Positions 49,213 to 63,100 of a stretch of DNA of 64,000 nucleotides are shown piece by piece (position 1 is the first letter of the stretch; the number at the start of each line of letters is the position of its first letter). The notes beneath the pieces are model-generated. The model worked only from the letters and a program-made list of their open reading frames with translations, had not been told where the DNA came from and searched no databases. This DNA comes from Xylaria sp. FL1777 (Eukaryota > Ascomycota > Sordariomycetes > Xylariales > Xylariaceae): contig MU400508.1 of NCBI GenBank assembly GCA_022578965.1, positions 372,001 to 436,000 on the forward strand, given 5' to 3'. Position numbers and translations under genes: made by a program.

Positions 49213-50181
49213 TCATATGTGATGTGGCGCCATGCCTGGTGACCCGGGCATGGACAGCGGTGTCGCCGGATAGTCGTAGCCAGCCTCGGAACAGTTCGCT
49301 GAGTGATCGAAGGAGTGAGAGAGAGGTGGTGTCTGGCAGCAACACCGATCAGCTACGTTGGTGACGGTGAGATTGATTGCGCACATGACTCACATGAGGG
49401 TTCGAGTGGTCGTATGGGCCGGGTGCGTTCACCTCCACGGGCATGTAATAGCTCATGTAGGGAGACATGGGCTCCTCGCCTGGATACGCCTCCCTCTTAA
49501 TAGCGTCGTTGAAATGCGTCATGGGCGGCAGTGTGCAAGGAACTGTGCTGGCCATGTAGCTAGGATAGCCCTCTGCTGTGGTCATGGCATGGTAGGGCTG
49601 GGCGGCGCTGTAGGGCGCTCCCATGATCTCATCGGGAGGGGGGTAGTTGGAGTAGACGAAAGGAGGCGTGTTGGACCGTTCACGGTCGTCATATGGATGC
49701 TGGAAGAGTAGCTCGTCGTCGGGGTTCATTGGCGGAGTAAACTGAGGTGGGTGTGCCGGCTTCTGAGCGGCAGCAGCTGTGGCGTTTGACTTTGACCCCT
49801 TTGTGCTCTTCTTGGAGCTCCGGCTGCTGGACTGCGTCTGCTTCTCCGGCGCATTGGGAGGGGATGATCCCTCGTCTGACGAACCGGCACGTCTCTCCAG
49901 ATCTTCCAGGCGTCTCTTGAGCTTCTTTCCTACGAGGGGCTTAGCATATGACCAGGCACGGCATGTAAAAGAATCAGCTACATACGGTAGTTGCGCTGAG
50001 CAATGCGGTTCTGTATCCTGCGGCGTTCGGCAAGGTCCGAGATCTTGGTCCAGTCCTCATCGGGGTTTGCAGAGCTGGAGAAAGCAGAGCTTGTTCCGTG
50101 TGCCGAGTACTGCCTAGGTGCCGGGGCAGCACTAGGGTAGGCGTATTGGTGTTGGGACATGGCGTACATTGGAGCCGACAT
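49213..50181 (-). CDS. bZIP transcription factor with minimal zipper
   Basis: Three exons, 50181-49986, 49929-49394 and 49332-49213, give 283 residues; introns are 56 and 61 nt. The basic region is assembled across the first intron as AERRRIQNRIAQRNYRKKLK, with N-x7-R spacing, then RRLEDLERRA. The zipper register shows Leu at only two heptad positions before a Gly/Ser/Pro-rich stretch. An Ala/Pro/Tyr-rich middle follows (QFTPPMNPDDELLFQHPYDD). The last exon is supported by continuity: NPH joins TPPLSHSFDHSANC and the protein ends SMPGSPGMAPHHI. Without it a GTGAGT donor would be read as coding. The start chosen is the first ATG (MSAPMYAMSQ) after in-frame non-Met sequence. A nuclear regulator; target genes unknown. 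Confidence 0.85.
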
Positions 50182-51073
50182 GAGCGACCACCCGGTTGTG
50201 TCCTCTACCGACGTGGTGATGGAGCTGAGTAGTATGATAAGAGAGTAAGGCTGTGATGAGATAACTAAGCAGGTATATCTCAAGAGGCGAGAGCTGTTGC
50301 GTCTGAGTTGAGATCACTTCAGCACTAGTGTTGGGAGTTAGCTAGTTGGAAACCTCGGTGGTGGGACATGAGCAGCAGGAGGGCGGGAGGAAAGGAATAT
50401 ATAGAAAGAAGCCTCTTCGGTCATGACGGCTGGAGGCACGGCGTGCTGGGCCGGCTGTGCCATCTTGCAATCGACACTACGCCATGCTAGGTACCCAGGT
50501 ATCTCCAGTCTCCAGTCTACCACGGTAGGCAGTTGGTAGGGTTGGTACTGCGTAGGGTTGGTAGGGGAGGCTTCGAAGCACACCACCGTGGTACAGTTGG
50601 TAGTACGTAGTACATTGCCTACTAGGTATTGTCCATTGTCCAGCGTCCCCGTCGAGATGCCACGAGGGTACGTACCACTTCTGCAACCAGGGGGGCCCCC
50701 GGTCGGGCTACGGACAGGCATCTCGCTGCGAGAGCATACATATGCAGCCGATTCCAGGTCCGCCTTTTGGGTGCAACGTTGGGACAGCCAAGAATCCGCC
50801 CAGTGCGAGGTGTGGCAGGGCCGCAGTCCCAGGGTACCTCCACTGCACTACAGTTAGCGTGCACTAGGTACCAGCCAGAGCGAGTGCGCCGGACAGCTGG
50901 CCAATTCGTAGTACACTACTACACTACTACCTACCTCCACTAGGTACGCATAGGCAGGCTGAGCAGGAAACCCCAAACAAAAGAACATAAAACCCCTAGT
51001 CCGGTCTAAACGCATCAGGGCAATGACTTGGTGTGGGCCGGCTCAGCGAAGGACGATTGGTACCTAGTCTACC

Positions 51074-51087
51074 TACGCAGTAGTGTA
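51074..51087 (+). repeat. solo copy of TACGCAGTAGTGTA
   Basis: Exact match to the 14-bp terminal repeat of the element at 47736-47848. A decayed partner, TACACTACT followed by ATACTA, lies about 90 bp downstream (near 51163-51175), so this may be a third, degenerate element. Confidence 0.5.
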
Positions 51088-52384
51088 TAAGTGCAGTGTA
51101 GCATGATAGATAGTCACACCTGACTGTGACTTTGCACGATTAGTTTCCTACAGTAGTATACACTACTATACTATGTAGATGGCAGCGGTAAAATATGGTT
51201 AAAGCAGCGACAGTCAACTTATTCGGACTGTGGACTAGGCTACATGTAGTAGCCCGTAGCCTATTAGTTGGCAGTTTATAGGGCTGCTAGATGCCTACAC
51301 CACGACGAAACATAGGCACCCAAGTACCGGCACACTACGGATAGGCGGACAATACAAGCTGCTCTGTAATGGGTTTGGCTACGCTGTGGGGCAGCTTGGG
51401 CGATGCCGACTGCTTTGTTCGTGTTAACCCGTCGGACCCTGAGGAAAGCCTTTTAGATATCTAGGCAGCGCAAGCAATATCATTATTCTGCATCAGTTGT
51501 ATATGCGCGGCTCAAGATACGACGTAAAAGTAGCAGGGACCGTGTACTACGGTGGTCTATGCGCAAAGACATCGTTAGCTACTAGTTACTAACTGCACAT
51601 CACGGCCAATTTAGTATTTCCTAGCAAAAGATCCAGGGAATTGCGAAATCGACGCGGCCGGAAAGGGAAGGCAGCTTTAGTTTCAAACCGGTAAACCGAG
51701 CGCATTGTAGCAGAATGTCAATAAGGGAAATTGATCCAAGGCCCTTACATAGTATGTTGTAATTCATACGCATACTCGTACAACCCATCTTCGTGCTCCC
51801 TGAGCGACCGACTACCGCCCACCAGTTTGCATGTGTCTCGCCGCCAGAAGTCATGTCTCAACGATGCTGATAACACGTGCCAGCCCTCTTCAGCCCGTAA
51901 ATCACGCATAAGGAAGCCAAGCAAGTGCCTAAAACGCCGCTTCGGCCGCTGCTATTCGAGAAAAGCACTGAGACAGAGGGAATCAAATCTTTTTTGAGCA
52001 AATGCCATCTGATTGGCGAGTTGTACGCCTAGTGGACGAAGGGAGTGAGTAAATGACGCCGCAACCCACTCTAAAGTGTAGAGCCCCGTAGCGGACATCG
52101 TCGAAGGGACGTCATGTTCCGTGGCGACGTCTGTCCCGCCTCTGTTTATTTTTATTTATATCTTTTAGCTTCATTCATTCTCTCTTTGCCTGGGCCAGTC
52201 AGTCCTCTTGGCCCGTGGTCCTAGTCTACAGACGCGACGGAGTGTGCGTCCAGCTAGTCTTGGAGACTAGGTATTATAAGAATACCGACCTATTGCAATT
52301 CATAGCAGAGCCCAGATCCCTGGATAACTAAACAGTGTCATGCACCTTTTCGGGGGTCAATAGGCTATTCGAATGAAAGGCGGA

Positions 52385-52410
52385 GTGTGTGTGTGTGTGT
52401 GTGTGTGTGT
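52385..52410. repeat. (GT)13 microsatellite
   Basis: Twenty-six bases of perfect GT repeat in non-coding sequence. Confidence 0.95.
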
Positions 52411-53314
52411 GGTAGTGGGAATGGTGAGCTCGTGTGTTGACTGCGACCTGCTGATTAAGTTCGTCTATTTTTGGGAGGCGGAATTACCAATCGCCAACGA
52501 GGATCTTCTATTGGACCCCCGGTCAAGGCCGGTTGGCACTCCTAGGGCTGGCGGGTCCCAAACCACCCCCAGAACAGCAACTGCCAGGCTCATTTTGCGC
52601 CGGCAATATACGGGAGGGTTGTCTTAGGTTCTCACTATACGCATAGGCGTGACCCACTTATACGTTAGGTAAGTAGTTTATTGTTTTAGTGTAGGACTGT
52701 TTAAAAAGGCTCCGTGGGCGATTTGGAAAACTTAAGGAGTTCCGTGAGCCTGCCCAGGCCTCTATTCCATTATCGACATCGTGTGAATGGTTGCCGGTCC
52801 TCATTGTAACTGGTGTGAGTGGTGGTCTAGTGTATATGGTCTGCCCATACTGTAGTCACGGGGGCGCTAATCGCCTAGCTAATATGCCTACCTAAGAATG
52901 GAACTGCGGTATGCTATCAAGCCAAGATACGTATAAGGAGGTCAGCTCCCCATCGTTCGTTTCCAATTAGATTACATGATTAGGTTTAGGCTCCGACTGT
53001 CGTATATAGTCCACACAAATGCATAAAATATATCGGTAAACATAGATCGGAGCTAGGTTTGATATTCATCTCAGCCTTATCTCGCATGTTCCATCGAATC
53101 CAATCGTGTCCTATCCACTCCGTTTAATATCCCTATTCTCGGAGACGGATGGAAGAATCCTCTGGGAACCCCGTTCATAACAAATGACCTAATTCCGGGT
53201 TGTGGGACAAGATGTGGTTTAGTTGCCAGGCCGAAATAAACAAGTCCTACGCTTGGTACACCATTTGTCGCCAGCATTCCTATACTAGTGTTACGTATAG
53301 GTCGACTGTACATG

Positions 53315-53328
53315 TACGCAGTAGTGTA
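53315..53328 (+). repeat. solo copy of TACGCAGTAGTGTA
   Basis: A further exact copy of the 14-bp terminal repeat. No inverted partner was found within a few hundred bases. Confidence 0.5.
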
Positions 53329-54885
53329 AATGTAATGATTCAGTGCCATGTGCTATTCTGAGTGCTGGCGCCAGCTAAGCGGCACTCATTTACCCAGCAT
53401 ATGCGTAGGATTTCACTCTCGCTTCGCCCCTCGTTATTCCCCCGACCTAGCGTCGTGCTGTGATGCCAATCCCTCACGGTGCTGATATATGCGACCGATT
53501 AATTTCTGCCGTCGTAACCCCCTGAAACAACCATCCTTGGCTGTACCCTCCGCCTGATCATCTTCTGGTGGTGTGCACCCATCTCACGATACAGCCATCG
53601 GTGAAGTGAAACTCGGCCCTCCAAAAGATATTAGTGGAGTTGGGACTTTGAAAGCCCACTTATCTGATTCCAAACATGCGTATGACCGGGAGATGTTTCC
53701 GTAGGAGTTTAGTGTTTTCGTGAGCTCTAAATACCGGCACTCTGTGATAAGTGCGGTGAATCGCTGACACCAGACCAACCAGCCAGTCATATTTCTCGCC
53801 ACTGGAACGGGACCCGGCAGCCACCAAAACCCGTGAGGTTGGTCCGCCCACCCTTCTCGAAGCATTGTCGCTTCGAGACATTTTGGTCGACTAATAAGGT
53901 TCTCACGCCAAGACCACCTATTTCTTTATTTTAGTCAACCGTACGCTACTATGTGAGCTGAGGATACCAACTTGACTTGGGAGACTAGATAGTACTTGCA
54001 TATCTCCTATTTCATTGCGCCGTCCAAAAATATCTGTGATGAGAAGGGCCGACACACAAATCGTGTGCTAGTTACCAGACCTATATTGCGCTGCAATTCT
54101 TGTGCTGATCGGCCATGGAGATTGGTAGATCTATTTTGATGCGAATACGAATTAAGGGAGAAAGAGAAGTACCCGATTTAAGTACGGGAATAGCTTCACA
54201 CATTTGACAACAATTCCCCTAAGTTTGATGTCACCCGAAGCCGGAACTGGCGTACGAGAGTAAATGACAATGATTTCTAAGACACACTGCGAATAAATAG
54301 AATCGGGATCGAGGATCGAGTGTCAATTGTTTTTTTTATCTTATCTGAACACACTCTTAATACTGTTGTATATGTCATAGGTAGCGCACGTGGCACATTC
54401 ATCCTCAGAATGTTAACAGCTGGGTAAAACGCAAGCACACGGAGGCGCAGCGCAGGATTCACGGTCGACCTTCGGCGCAATAGCTATTCTGGAAGCATTG
54501 TATCGTAGATGGTGGGCACATCTCTCTTGTCTGAAGTTCAGAGACAGAGGATGGTTCGATAGGACCACAGCGATATAGCCCCCATCTTCCCCAGGGAATC
54601 CTTCCGAAACGCACATCCTGTGGCATACTCATTGTCGCAAGTGCCCTGAGAGCTGAGAAAGATGGGATTACTGCCACGCGATATTCGCTTACAGTGGGTT
54701 CAGTCAGGGTGCCAGCCTTCTTGTGGAGGGCATGTTATGTATCACTGTGTAGAGTATGGACTTTCAGCCTTTTGAGTGTACGTACCTAAGCTCCTAGGCA
54801 GCCTTGGTGGATGAGCAATACGCAGTAGGCTATCGATTTGTTTGTGAAGATTCGTGCCCATAACTGTGGATTGATATCATACCAG

Positions 54886-54909
54886 ACCTCGCAACCTCGC
54901 AACCTCGCA
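54886..54909. repeat. three 8-bp units ACCTCGCA
   Basis: Three consecutive identical 8-bp units in non-coding DNA. Confidence 0.85.
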
Positions 54910-56924
54910 TCCTTTACTCAGTAGTCCTGATGATCTGTATAGATAGATGTGCATTGTAATCCAATCTTGGCGACTTAGCTATCCTCTAGGGCGGCGGGTG
55001 TTCCCAAAGGTTCGAGACTAAATTACCCTTTTAGGAAAGTCATGCTGTAAATTGTATGCACTAGTCTAGGCACTTCAACACCACCTAACCCTAGGCGGAT
55101 AGTTTATCCCCACAAACGCGCTCTAGCCATAGGTAGTACTGTACATGCAAACCGTGATAAAAAGTATACTGACAAGTATACATTTCTTCACATACAGTAA
55201 AGCCTCTGTGTGATCGCCGGTATTGTTCATCTCTATGTACAGTGTGTATCGCGTAGCTATTGCACGGTTAACAAGACCCTGCAGACATCATCATGACCTC
55301 GGTATGCGTCACGTTAATGCAGCCGAGAGACACCTCACCGCGTTCGTGAGCTGTTTACTATGGGAGCGAGATACTTTGCGAGCCTGCTTACAGCCGTGTG
55401 TAGGAAAAGGTCATACTTTGCGCCCTCGCCCCATCTCAGTCGATTCTCCCATTCACTATCACCGCTAAATCTTGGCTTCGGAAAAGCAATGTGCTGCAAT
55501 ATCGTCGGCTAGCTCGGGCACCTATTGCTACTATACTGCTAGTATCCGGCCTACACTAGCTCGAGGCTGCGTTCATCGTGGTGACATCGCGTAGAGAGAT
55601 AGGTAATGTCTATACGTATTATACGAGAAAGACCAATCAGTACATATGCTGGAGTGCAAATTGGGCGTTTTTTGTAGGTACTCGTGACCAAGTGCTGTGC
55701 ATCTTACAACAACCAGGGTCGAGAAAAGTCCAGTTTGGGCAAGAAAGTGTATACCTGTACCACGCTGTCATCCCCGTTCTGGCTAGCAACAGGCTCGCAG
55801 CCTCTTCCCGCAATCTGGAACAACGTGGTTAGGGTAATTCAGTTACCGTCCCTTTGGCCTGGGTTCGTGCCAAGAGCCATCCCGTCTCACGACCCTGGAC
55901 CGTCTGCTGACAGTTTACGAAAACATCCCCTTCCTCGCTGATAGGGCCCCCGGCAGACTTCATATGCGGAAAATAAGGGGGTTACGTACGCACTAACCCT
56001 TCCGTTTTGAGATAGTATGGCAGATTCACAGGCAGCTAAAAGGCACATAGTGTATACAAATCAAGCCATGGAATCCCATCCGCTTTTAGATCGAGAAGCT
56101 AAACCCAGTGTGCCAGGGGACTCTTACGAGCAGCCCGTTCTACCGGATACGCAATACTCTAGATTATTCTAAGATGATCTCGCTGGCAGTCTCTCCAGTT
56201 TTTTAATCTGCACTCGTGTAAGCTTCGCTTCATTACTCTGCATTTCGGGGAATGATGTCTTGTATGATTCTCTATAGGGCTGAAATGACATAGCCTTGTA
56301 CCTACTCAAAGTGCGCCGCCAAGACAATGGCATTCTTCCATGCATACAGTACCTAATCCCGACTGCGACAGAAAGAGTTGCAGTAGGTGTGCTTTGCAGC
56401 GCTTTCCACACAAGCAAACACCAGTGGTCGTCTCGTGCTCGGCGCTGCGTAGTACTCTAGTAGATCACCCAACTTCCACTGTCGTAGTTTATCTCTTAAC
56501 CATGCCCATCTCATTTGGACAAGGTCACACGTGGCCCCATCGGGAAAGAAATCAAACCCCTACAGCCCGTTAATACCGAAACACGTTAGTTGTGGAGTGA
56601 TCCTGGGGTGGTAGCGGGATCGCATTCTGTTGCCTCTTTGCGCTCCATTCGTGCTCTGCACTTGTGAATAATAATAAACGCCTGCTGGTTGCCAAAAATG
56701 ACATTCCTCTACCCTCGCACCCGCCGTAGTGGCGCCATCTTGACCTTCTGGCGGTCTGCTAATCACTGTGCAGATGGAGCAGAGCCCGTAGGGGTGTGGA
56801 TGAAATCCCGACGCATTGACACCTCCCTGTCTAGCGCACACCTTTTCAACCCGGTGCTCTACTGCGCGGACAGTCCTGTGTAGAAAAGGCGTACACCAGA
56901 TGTTCTGACCAGGCCTAGCGCCTT

Positions 56925-57110
56925 CGCAGTAGTGCAGTACTAAGGAGACTTCGTGCTAGCGCAGGCTGTATTGCCGTACCCGAGAATGAATTTCATTTCT
57001 AAACGGGGCATTAGGCTTGGTGCAAGCGCCCGCGAGCCCGCCTCTTCGGGGTTGCCGTGCCTAGCAGATGCGTCATAGGGGGGCTGATAGGGCTGAACTA
57101 CACTACTGCG
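56925..57110. mobile_element. second MITE-like element with CGCAGTAGTG ends
   Basis: CGCAGTAGTG (56925-56934) and its exact inverse CACTACTGCG (57101-57110) bound 186 bp. The right end is flanked by TA; the left flank is TT, one base from a TA duplication. A further TACTGCGTA follows directly at 57113-57121. The interior does not obviously match the 113-bp element, so the two share ends rather than body. Confidence 0.4.
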
Positions 57111-60100
57111 TATACTGCGTAGAGGATGTCTTGCCAATGCAGAACCACTGGTGCTACCCACGAAGAATACATGTAAAAGAACATTGCGTTCGCAAGCCAA
57201 GCATACTTGCACGTATTCTGCACGTATACGTAGGTACTACTAGCAGTGCATTGACAGACCGGTAGGCAGTACACACACTGAGTACTGTAGAGTGCACTGT
57301 ATACCCGGTCGCTCCCAGTATCTATTATTCCATGTACTGAGTACTGAATACAGAGTATCGTAGCACTGCAAACATCTGATATACAGATCTGGAGTATAGT
57401 TCCGACGACAGCCAAACACACACACACGCACAAGCGATCACACCCTGCGTTGGTACGTAGGGTTTTGGTGCGGCTTCTGGTACGGGTTTTGCACCACCGT
57501 CGACTGAGTTTTCGCCATCACCCGGCGTCACAGGTCACGTCGCCAAGGCAATGTGTGTGCATTTACGATGGACTCTGCCACCGCGCGACGGTGAGTGACT
57601 CAGTGAGGCAATTTCGGAGGATAGGCATCTAAAACAACACATCATCATCAGGATAAATTTGGGAGGTGGTCGCAATCCCCGCATGCCGAGATTTGCCCAC
57701 AATGAAGTCTCGGCATTATTCACGTGTTATTGCCAGCCGGCTGCTCGCAAAAAAGATGGCGCAACGGCAACAGACCCAAGAACAGGGCCCAGGAATGCGA
57801 GTTGCCATCAATGCAATGGTTTCTGCAGTGGTGATTGCCTGCGGAGCCACTCTGATTGGCCCATGGGAGCCGCGGAGTTAGCACGACCCATGACAAATCC
57901 CGGTAACTTATCTTGAAAGAGACGCGAGATCGCTTCGCATTCGACAATCCTTATTCAGCGTCCATGGCAGTAGGTCGCACACACTACACCACAGTAAGTG
58001 CATGGGCTATGACTGATCCTACCAACGTCCTACGTATATGCTTGCCCAGAAAGATCGGAAGTTTCGCAGCCGTGCCAGAGTTTGCTCGATGGGCAAACTA
58101 AACCCACGACGTCAATATCTCGCACATTCTTGCCTCAATTAAAACGCCAACAACCCGCGCCGCGGGATAGGCATAGATTAGATTGCATTATCGTAGCATC
58201 GGCATTTTTGCCTTGCCGCGTTATGCTTCAGCTCTCCGATCATGGAGAATGCGAATTCCAAACAAACGCCCCATTGACACACACTATACCCGTCCTAGAC
58301 TTGAGGCTTCAACAGAACTGATAATGTGGCTTGAAAATCGGGTGCCTGGTGTTGGTACAATATCGTGATTGAAGTTTAGCTACCGTACTATAGTAGGTCT
58401 GCGATAACACTAATACGTAGTACAATACCTTAAATTCCGCGCCCCGTCTCTGGTGCGCTCTCACCATCAGACTGGCAAGTTCGATAGCCCCTCATAGATA
58501 AAACAACCAATCAATTAATTCATAGCGATCTGATGACAAAGGGCTCCCTTATTCAGGGATACTGTGATCTGGGGTTATTTGAATCTTGGCAGGGAGGCTC
58601 TGCTATTACACTAGTGTGCATATGTTTCCTTCAGTATGTCTCGATGGATTAGCTACAGCATGTACTGTGAGGAAGTATGCATAGACCTCTCTACAAATGT
58701 TGCGCGACATAGAGATAGATAGGCGCAAGGTAAAAGATACGGATAGCAGGCCTGCTTCTCTCAAAATTGCATGTACCGACCACCTAAGTTCTAACGGGCT
58801 GCAGCCAGACGAAGTATCGACAATACATACACCTTGCTGTTGGTCAAGATGGCCGGCACTGTGAAAGCCTGGCCTACGTTGCTGTGTTGGGATAAATACC
58901 AGAGTACTGCATTCACGACGGCGGCGGCTCATTGGTCGAGGGCTGGCTCGTTCTTCGCTCCAATGGGGGCTCACAGCACATGGCAAGATACAGGAGGTAC
59001 GTACCGTATGCCGCTGTGAAACCAAAAATATGAAGGGCTGCAGGAAACTGCCAGACAGAGCTGTGCAGCATGGCCGGCGGGCAAGGGTGGATGGGATGGA
59101 GATTGCATGATGGGACGTCCCCAGTAGGCGGCCAGTGGGTACCCCGTGGGCGACCCAGCTGGCCAACCAGAGGCCGGGGCGCTGTGGCCGGGGGACGGAC
59201 AAGCTTTCTTTAGCGGCGAGGCACAGCAGAAGGCCCCCGAGGCCACCGCTCTTTGCAGGGATCTTTCTCACTGTCGCCCGCATCTTGTATGAGGGACTGG
59301 CGGTCGACGATGTGGATCCCCTCCCCATCCCCCACTATGCCCCACCCGAAGCATCCATGACCGTCACCGTCGACTCTCGCACCTGAGCAGCAGCATCTGT
59401 TTTCTGCCCAGTCGGGACGCCTTTGCAGATGGCAGCTAGCCTTCTTCACCTTCTCTCGCACGACCCATGCACCAACCCTGGGCACCCTTCCTCCACTCGC
59501 TCTCCCGTGCCTGTGAGACTCTATGCAACTCGGCCCTAGCTTGGCCCTAGCTCCAGGCGCATGCTAATAAGGCGTCCTTCACTATTCGTCTCAAGTCCAT
59601 GCACCATGGGTCAGTGATGCGTGGTGCAGATGAGGCTTGCTCGCTGCCACGCACAACCTGCATCTTTCGAGCCCTCCACATGTGCAACGACTCCCTCGAT
59701 GGGCAATGCTAGGTAGTCCTGACTGCTGCTCGATCGACTGTACAGTCGACAGGCTGCATCTGCGGCGGCGCTGGCCGTCTTGTTGCATCGCGAACCACCA
59801 GAACCAATCTTGCAAATCAGCCAACAGCCATCTAGAAGCTCATGCAAGATCCGCATCACTGCATCACGGGACCTTGGTGCATACCGCCTTTATCATCGCT
59901 AAGCTATGGGCTTCTCGAGCTAGGACGTCACCGCGCCGTTCTACCGCGCCGAGAGCCGGACTTGAAGGAGCGTGCCTCTGTCGCTTCGGCCTGCAGTTTT
60001 CGTATTTTGATACACGATATCTTGGCTAGATATTCGTGATATTCCGCACACTACAACGTAGATACAGCATTTGACGACAGCAGAACGCGGAATTGTCATC

Positions 60101-63100
60101 GGGCCGCTCTTGGTCATGTCTTTCCAACCGCAACTCCGGCCTCTATCGGGCTCAGATTTTCTCCCTAACTGTTTCAACTTCAGAAGTACCGTGCTGCCAA
60201 ACTGAGCCGCTACTCGCATTGCGGCCGCAGACATTGTTATCGTCAGTTATTTAATGACCTAGCATGCATAATCTCGCCCTCACACCTTAGACCGAGGGCC
60301 GATATGAACTTTTACTCGGTACCGGTACCAGTTCCGCTAGATTCCTGCTGGCAACGTGCTTGTCCTCCTCCTTGTACATCAAATACGAGGCATTTCCAAG
60401 CCCTGTAGCCAGAAGCATCCTTTGACGCTTCCCCTAACTCAACGGCCAATTTTTTTTTCGCTCAGGACATTTTTCCCGCAGGTGTTCTAAAACCATTAAA
60501 CAACTAGAGTCTACACCTTTCGACATTATCTATCTAATGTAATACCGGAATCACAGGCAAGTCAGCAGCGTTCATTTGATACTGAAGTAATCAGTGTGGC
60601 GATATCTACATGTCAGGCACTGGTGTCTATTTCCCGTATATTCCTTCGTCTCCAGCTACGAGACAACTATGGATTCCACAACAACTGCTCACAACACATA
60701 CTTTCATCGCCGTCAGGGATGAGGATTGGCGACACGTAATAAGCGGCCGCAGCAAATCAATATAACCAACGAGCGAAGCTCTAGGGTATGCTAATCATCA
60801 GATATTGATTTTCACATCTAACATAGGCGAACCAACAAACCAATCAGCTTTCACTATATGGCAGGTTTACGTAGACATATACAAGAGGATCTAGATAATC
60901 GATACCTGGGTTGTATCGAGACTCTGGCGTGCCACGAGGTACAATGCCCTGATGCTTACATGCACGCAATATCTGACACCAACTGCCGGTCAGCTCCCCA
61001 GATTCCCGGGAATATAGCAACCGTGAGACGTAATGTAGCCCTAGGTGAGCGCTAACGTGATTCTCGGGAGCCTCGGATCTCATCTCCCCCGCGAAGCATC
61101 CAACTTTGTAACGGGTCTCAACTGATGAGAGCTTATCATCAATCAAGAAGTGCACGATATTAACACTCACTGGGCGAGTCTCCCTAGCATGAGATAAACT
61201 TGCATCATAAATTATGGAATAAAAGCCTTGGAGGACCGAGAACCGCTCGATGGGCGTTTATCGGACTTCTCGTAAATCCAGCAGCATGGCCTCATCCCAC
61301 AAACACGAATTCGATATCACACTAGTCAATGCAAGGATGCCTTGACAATTACACTATGTACATGTATGTATCAGCGAGCCGGAGTGACAAGTCCGAACAT
61401 CAAAAGGCCAAGCACCCTTCAGTCGGCTTAGACAGATTAACAATCGATAAGGAGACAAATTATTACCGGCGTATACGGGCACCTCAAGACCGAAGTTGAC
61501 ACTGAGAGCTTCCTCCTAGGACATCTTAATAAGCGGATTTGAAATCACCGAAACGAGTACGCATTGACACATGATCACGACGCAAGCTGCAAGGCTGCAT
61601 AGCTGCGAACCTCTTCATTGCATCGCTCCACGGAACACAGCAGAGACAAGTCTGGTTTTCCCAGAACGAACACTGTGCCAGTAGTTGCTACTATAAACCC
61701 CCAAGTTTCTGCAATACGTGACTCTCTGATAAGGCACCCCACGCCGCTTTGGTACAATAACATGGACGGTCTCGCAGTGCGTTGATGCGGACAGGAGCGG
61801 AATTGTGGCCTTCGTATACGAAATGGCCTTAGCTTTCACAGCACAGTATCTAGATGGACTCATGCACATCGAACCGGTCCCTTTCTGTTTGTTTCGTGTG
61901 CTTTATGCCCCCCTTTCGTCTTTTCTGTCTTAGGAAGGACGCTATATTCCATGATAGCATCAAATACAGTAGACACAGATGCCTGTCTGCAACCGCCTGT
62001 TTCTCAATCCATCGCAACGATATCCGTTATCACCCCTGCTCAAGCCACTGCACCATTCCTGAGCAGTGGAACGACACTTGATACCTATTGGAGGAGCAGC
62101 CGGCAGGCAGCAACTTTCAGCTTCCCGCTAAGAAATGGGGTAGCGTGATTTTGGTTTTCGAAATTGAAACGCTACCTTGTCTGGTACCACCTACGTACAG
62201 TATACGTATGTGGTCAAAATTGGCCGACGATATTATACTATAACCGTCCACTAGAGCAGCGTCGTCTGCCGGAATATCTGCTAGATCCGAAGCCGAGAGC
62301 CATAGAAGCGTGTTACCCGGCTCGTGTCTGCGGATACCTCAAGACGAACTTGTTTTCAAGGCTAGGAAAGGAGATCACCCAGCTTTAACAATGATCAGGC
62401 CCATGATCACTCTAACAATAATGCCCATGACATACCTACCTACAGAGACTGATACTGTACATGTAAGTAGTAGGCTCACATACTAATTTAAGTGCACTCA
62501 CTATTGTAGCGCTTGCAGCTTGACCTGCCTTTCTAGAGCTTGTCTATCAACGGTGAACCATGTCGAGAGATACTGCCGTATTAGGTAAGAACCTAATCCA
62601 GAGCTGCCTGCCGGGATCCGGGCACTTTGCGAGATCTAGGATCAGTAGTTCAATTCACCTGTTCCACCTCTCTAGTCAATCAGTAACATATAGTATTCGG
62701 GTCCGCCAGCAAGCAGGCCTGCTACGAGAAGCCAGACTTGGATACCTTCATACGTTCCATCAACGGATGTCACAGGGCGACATGCAAGGGTATCAAGGTG
62801 GCATTGTAAAAGGTCCTACACATGAAAGGAGGGTTGCCACTGCTACGCTGGACCCATGCTGAGCCATGTGTCGCATCCTTCGACAATGCGCTCTCATCGT
62901 TCACCTTCGTTGTTCCCATCTATCATCGCATCATCCGGTTTTATGTGTAGGCCTCGGCTCCGATGGGATTTACGGACACTGATCTGCCCATTACACTGCG
63001 ATGTAACAGAAAGTCGGAACGCACATCTTTTAAACTTTCTTGTTATGGCAATAGGGCGTTACAGAAGATGCGGCGTAAATCCTTCAAGATAAACTACACT

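Noticed and set aside
53077..53865. Pair of minus-strand frames that might be one decayed gene
   Set aside because: No family resemblance and no splice signals join them; left as part of the gene-poor region.
58606..59328. A 240-codon minus-strand frame
   Set aside because: Composition is Arg/Ser/Pro-rich and irregular, no domain or splice context fits, and it overlaps a GC-rich patch where chance frames are longer.
60844..61170. A 108-codon minus-strand frame that looks partly protein-like
   Set aside because: It lacks an ATG at its start, has no recognised motif and no splice-supported extension.
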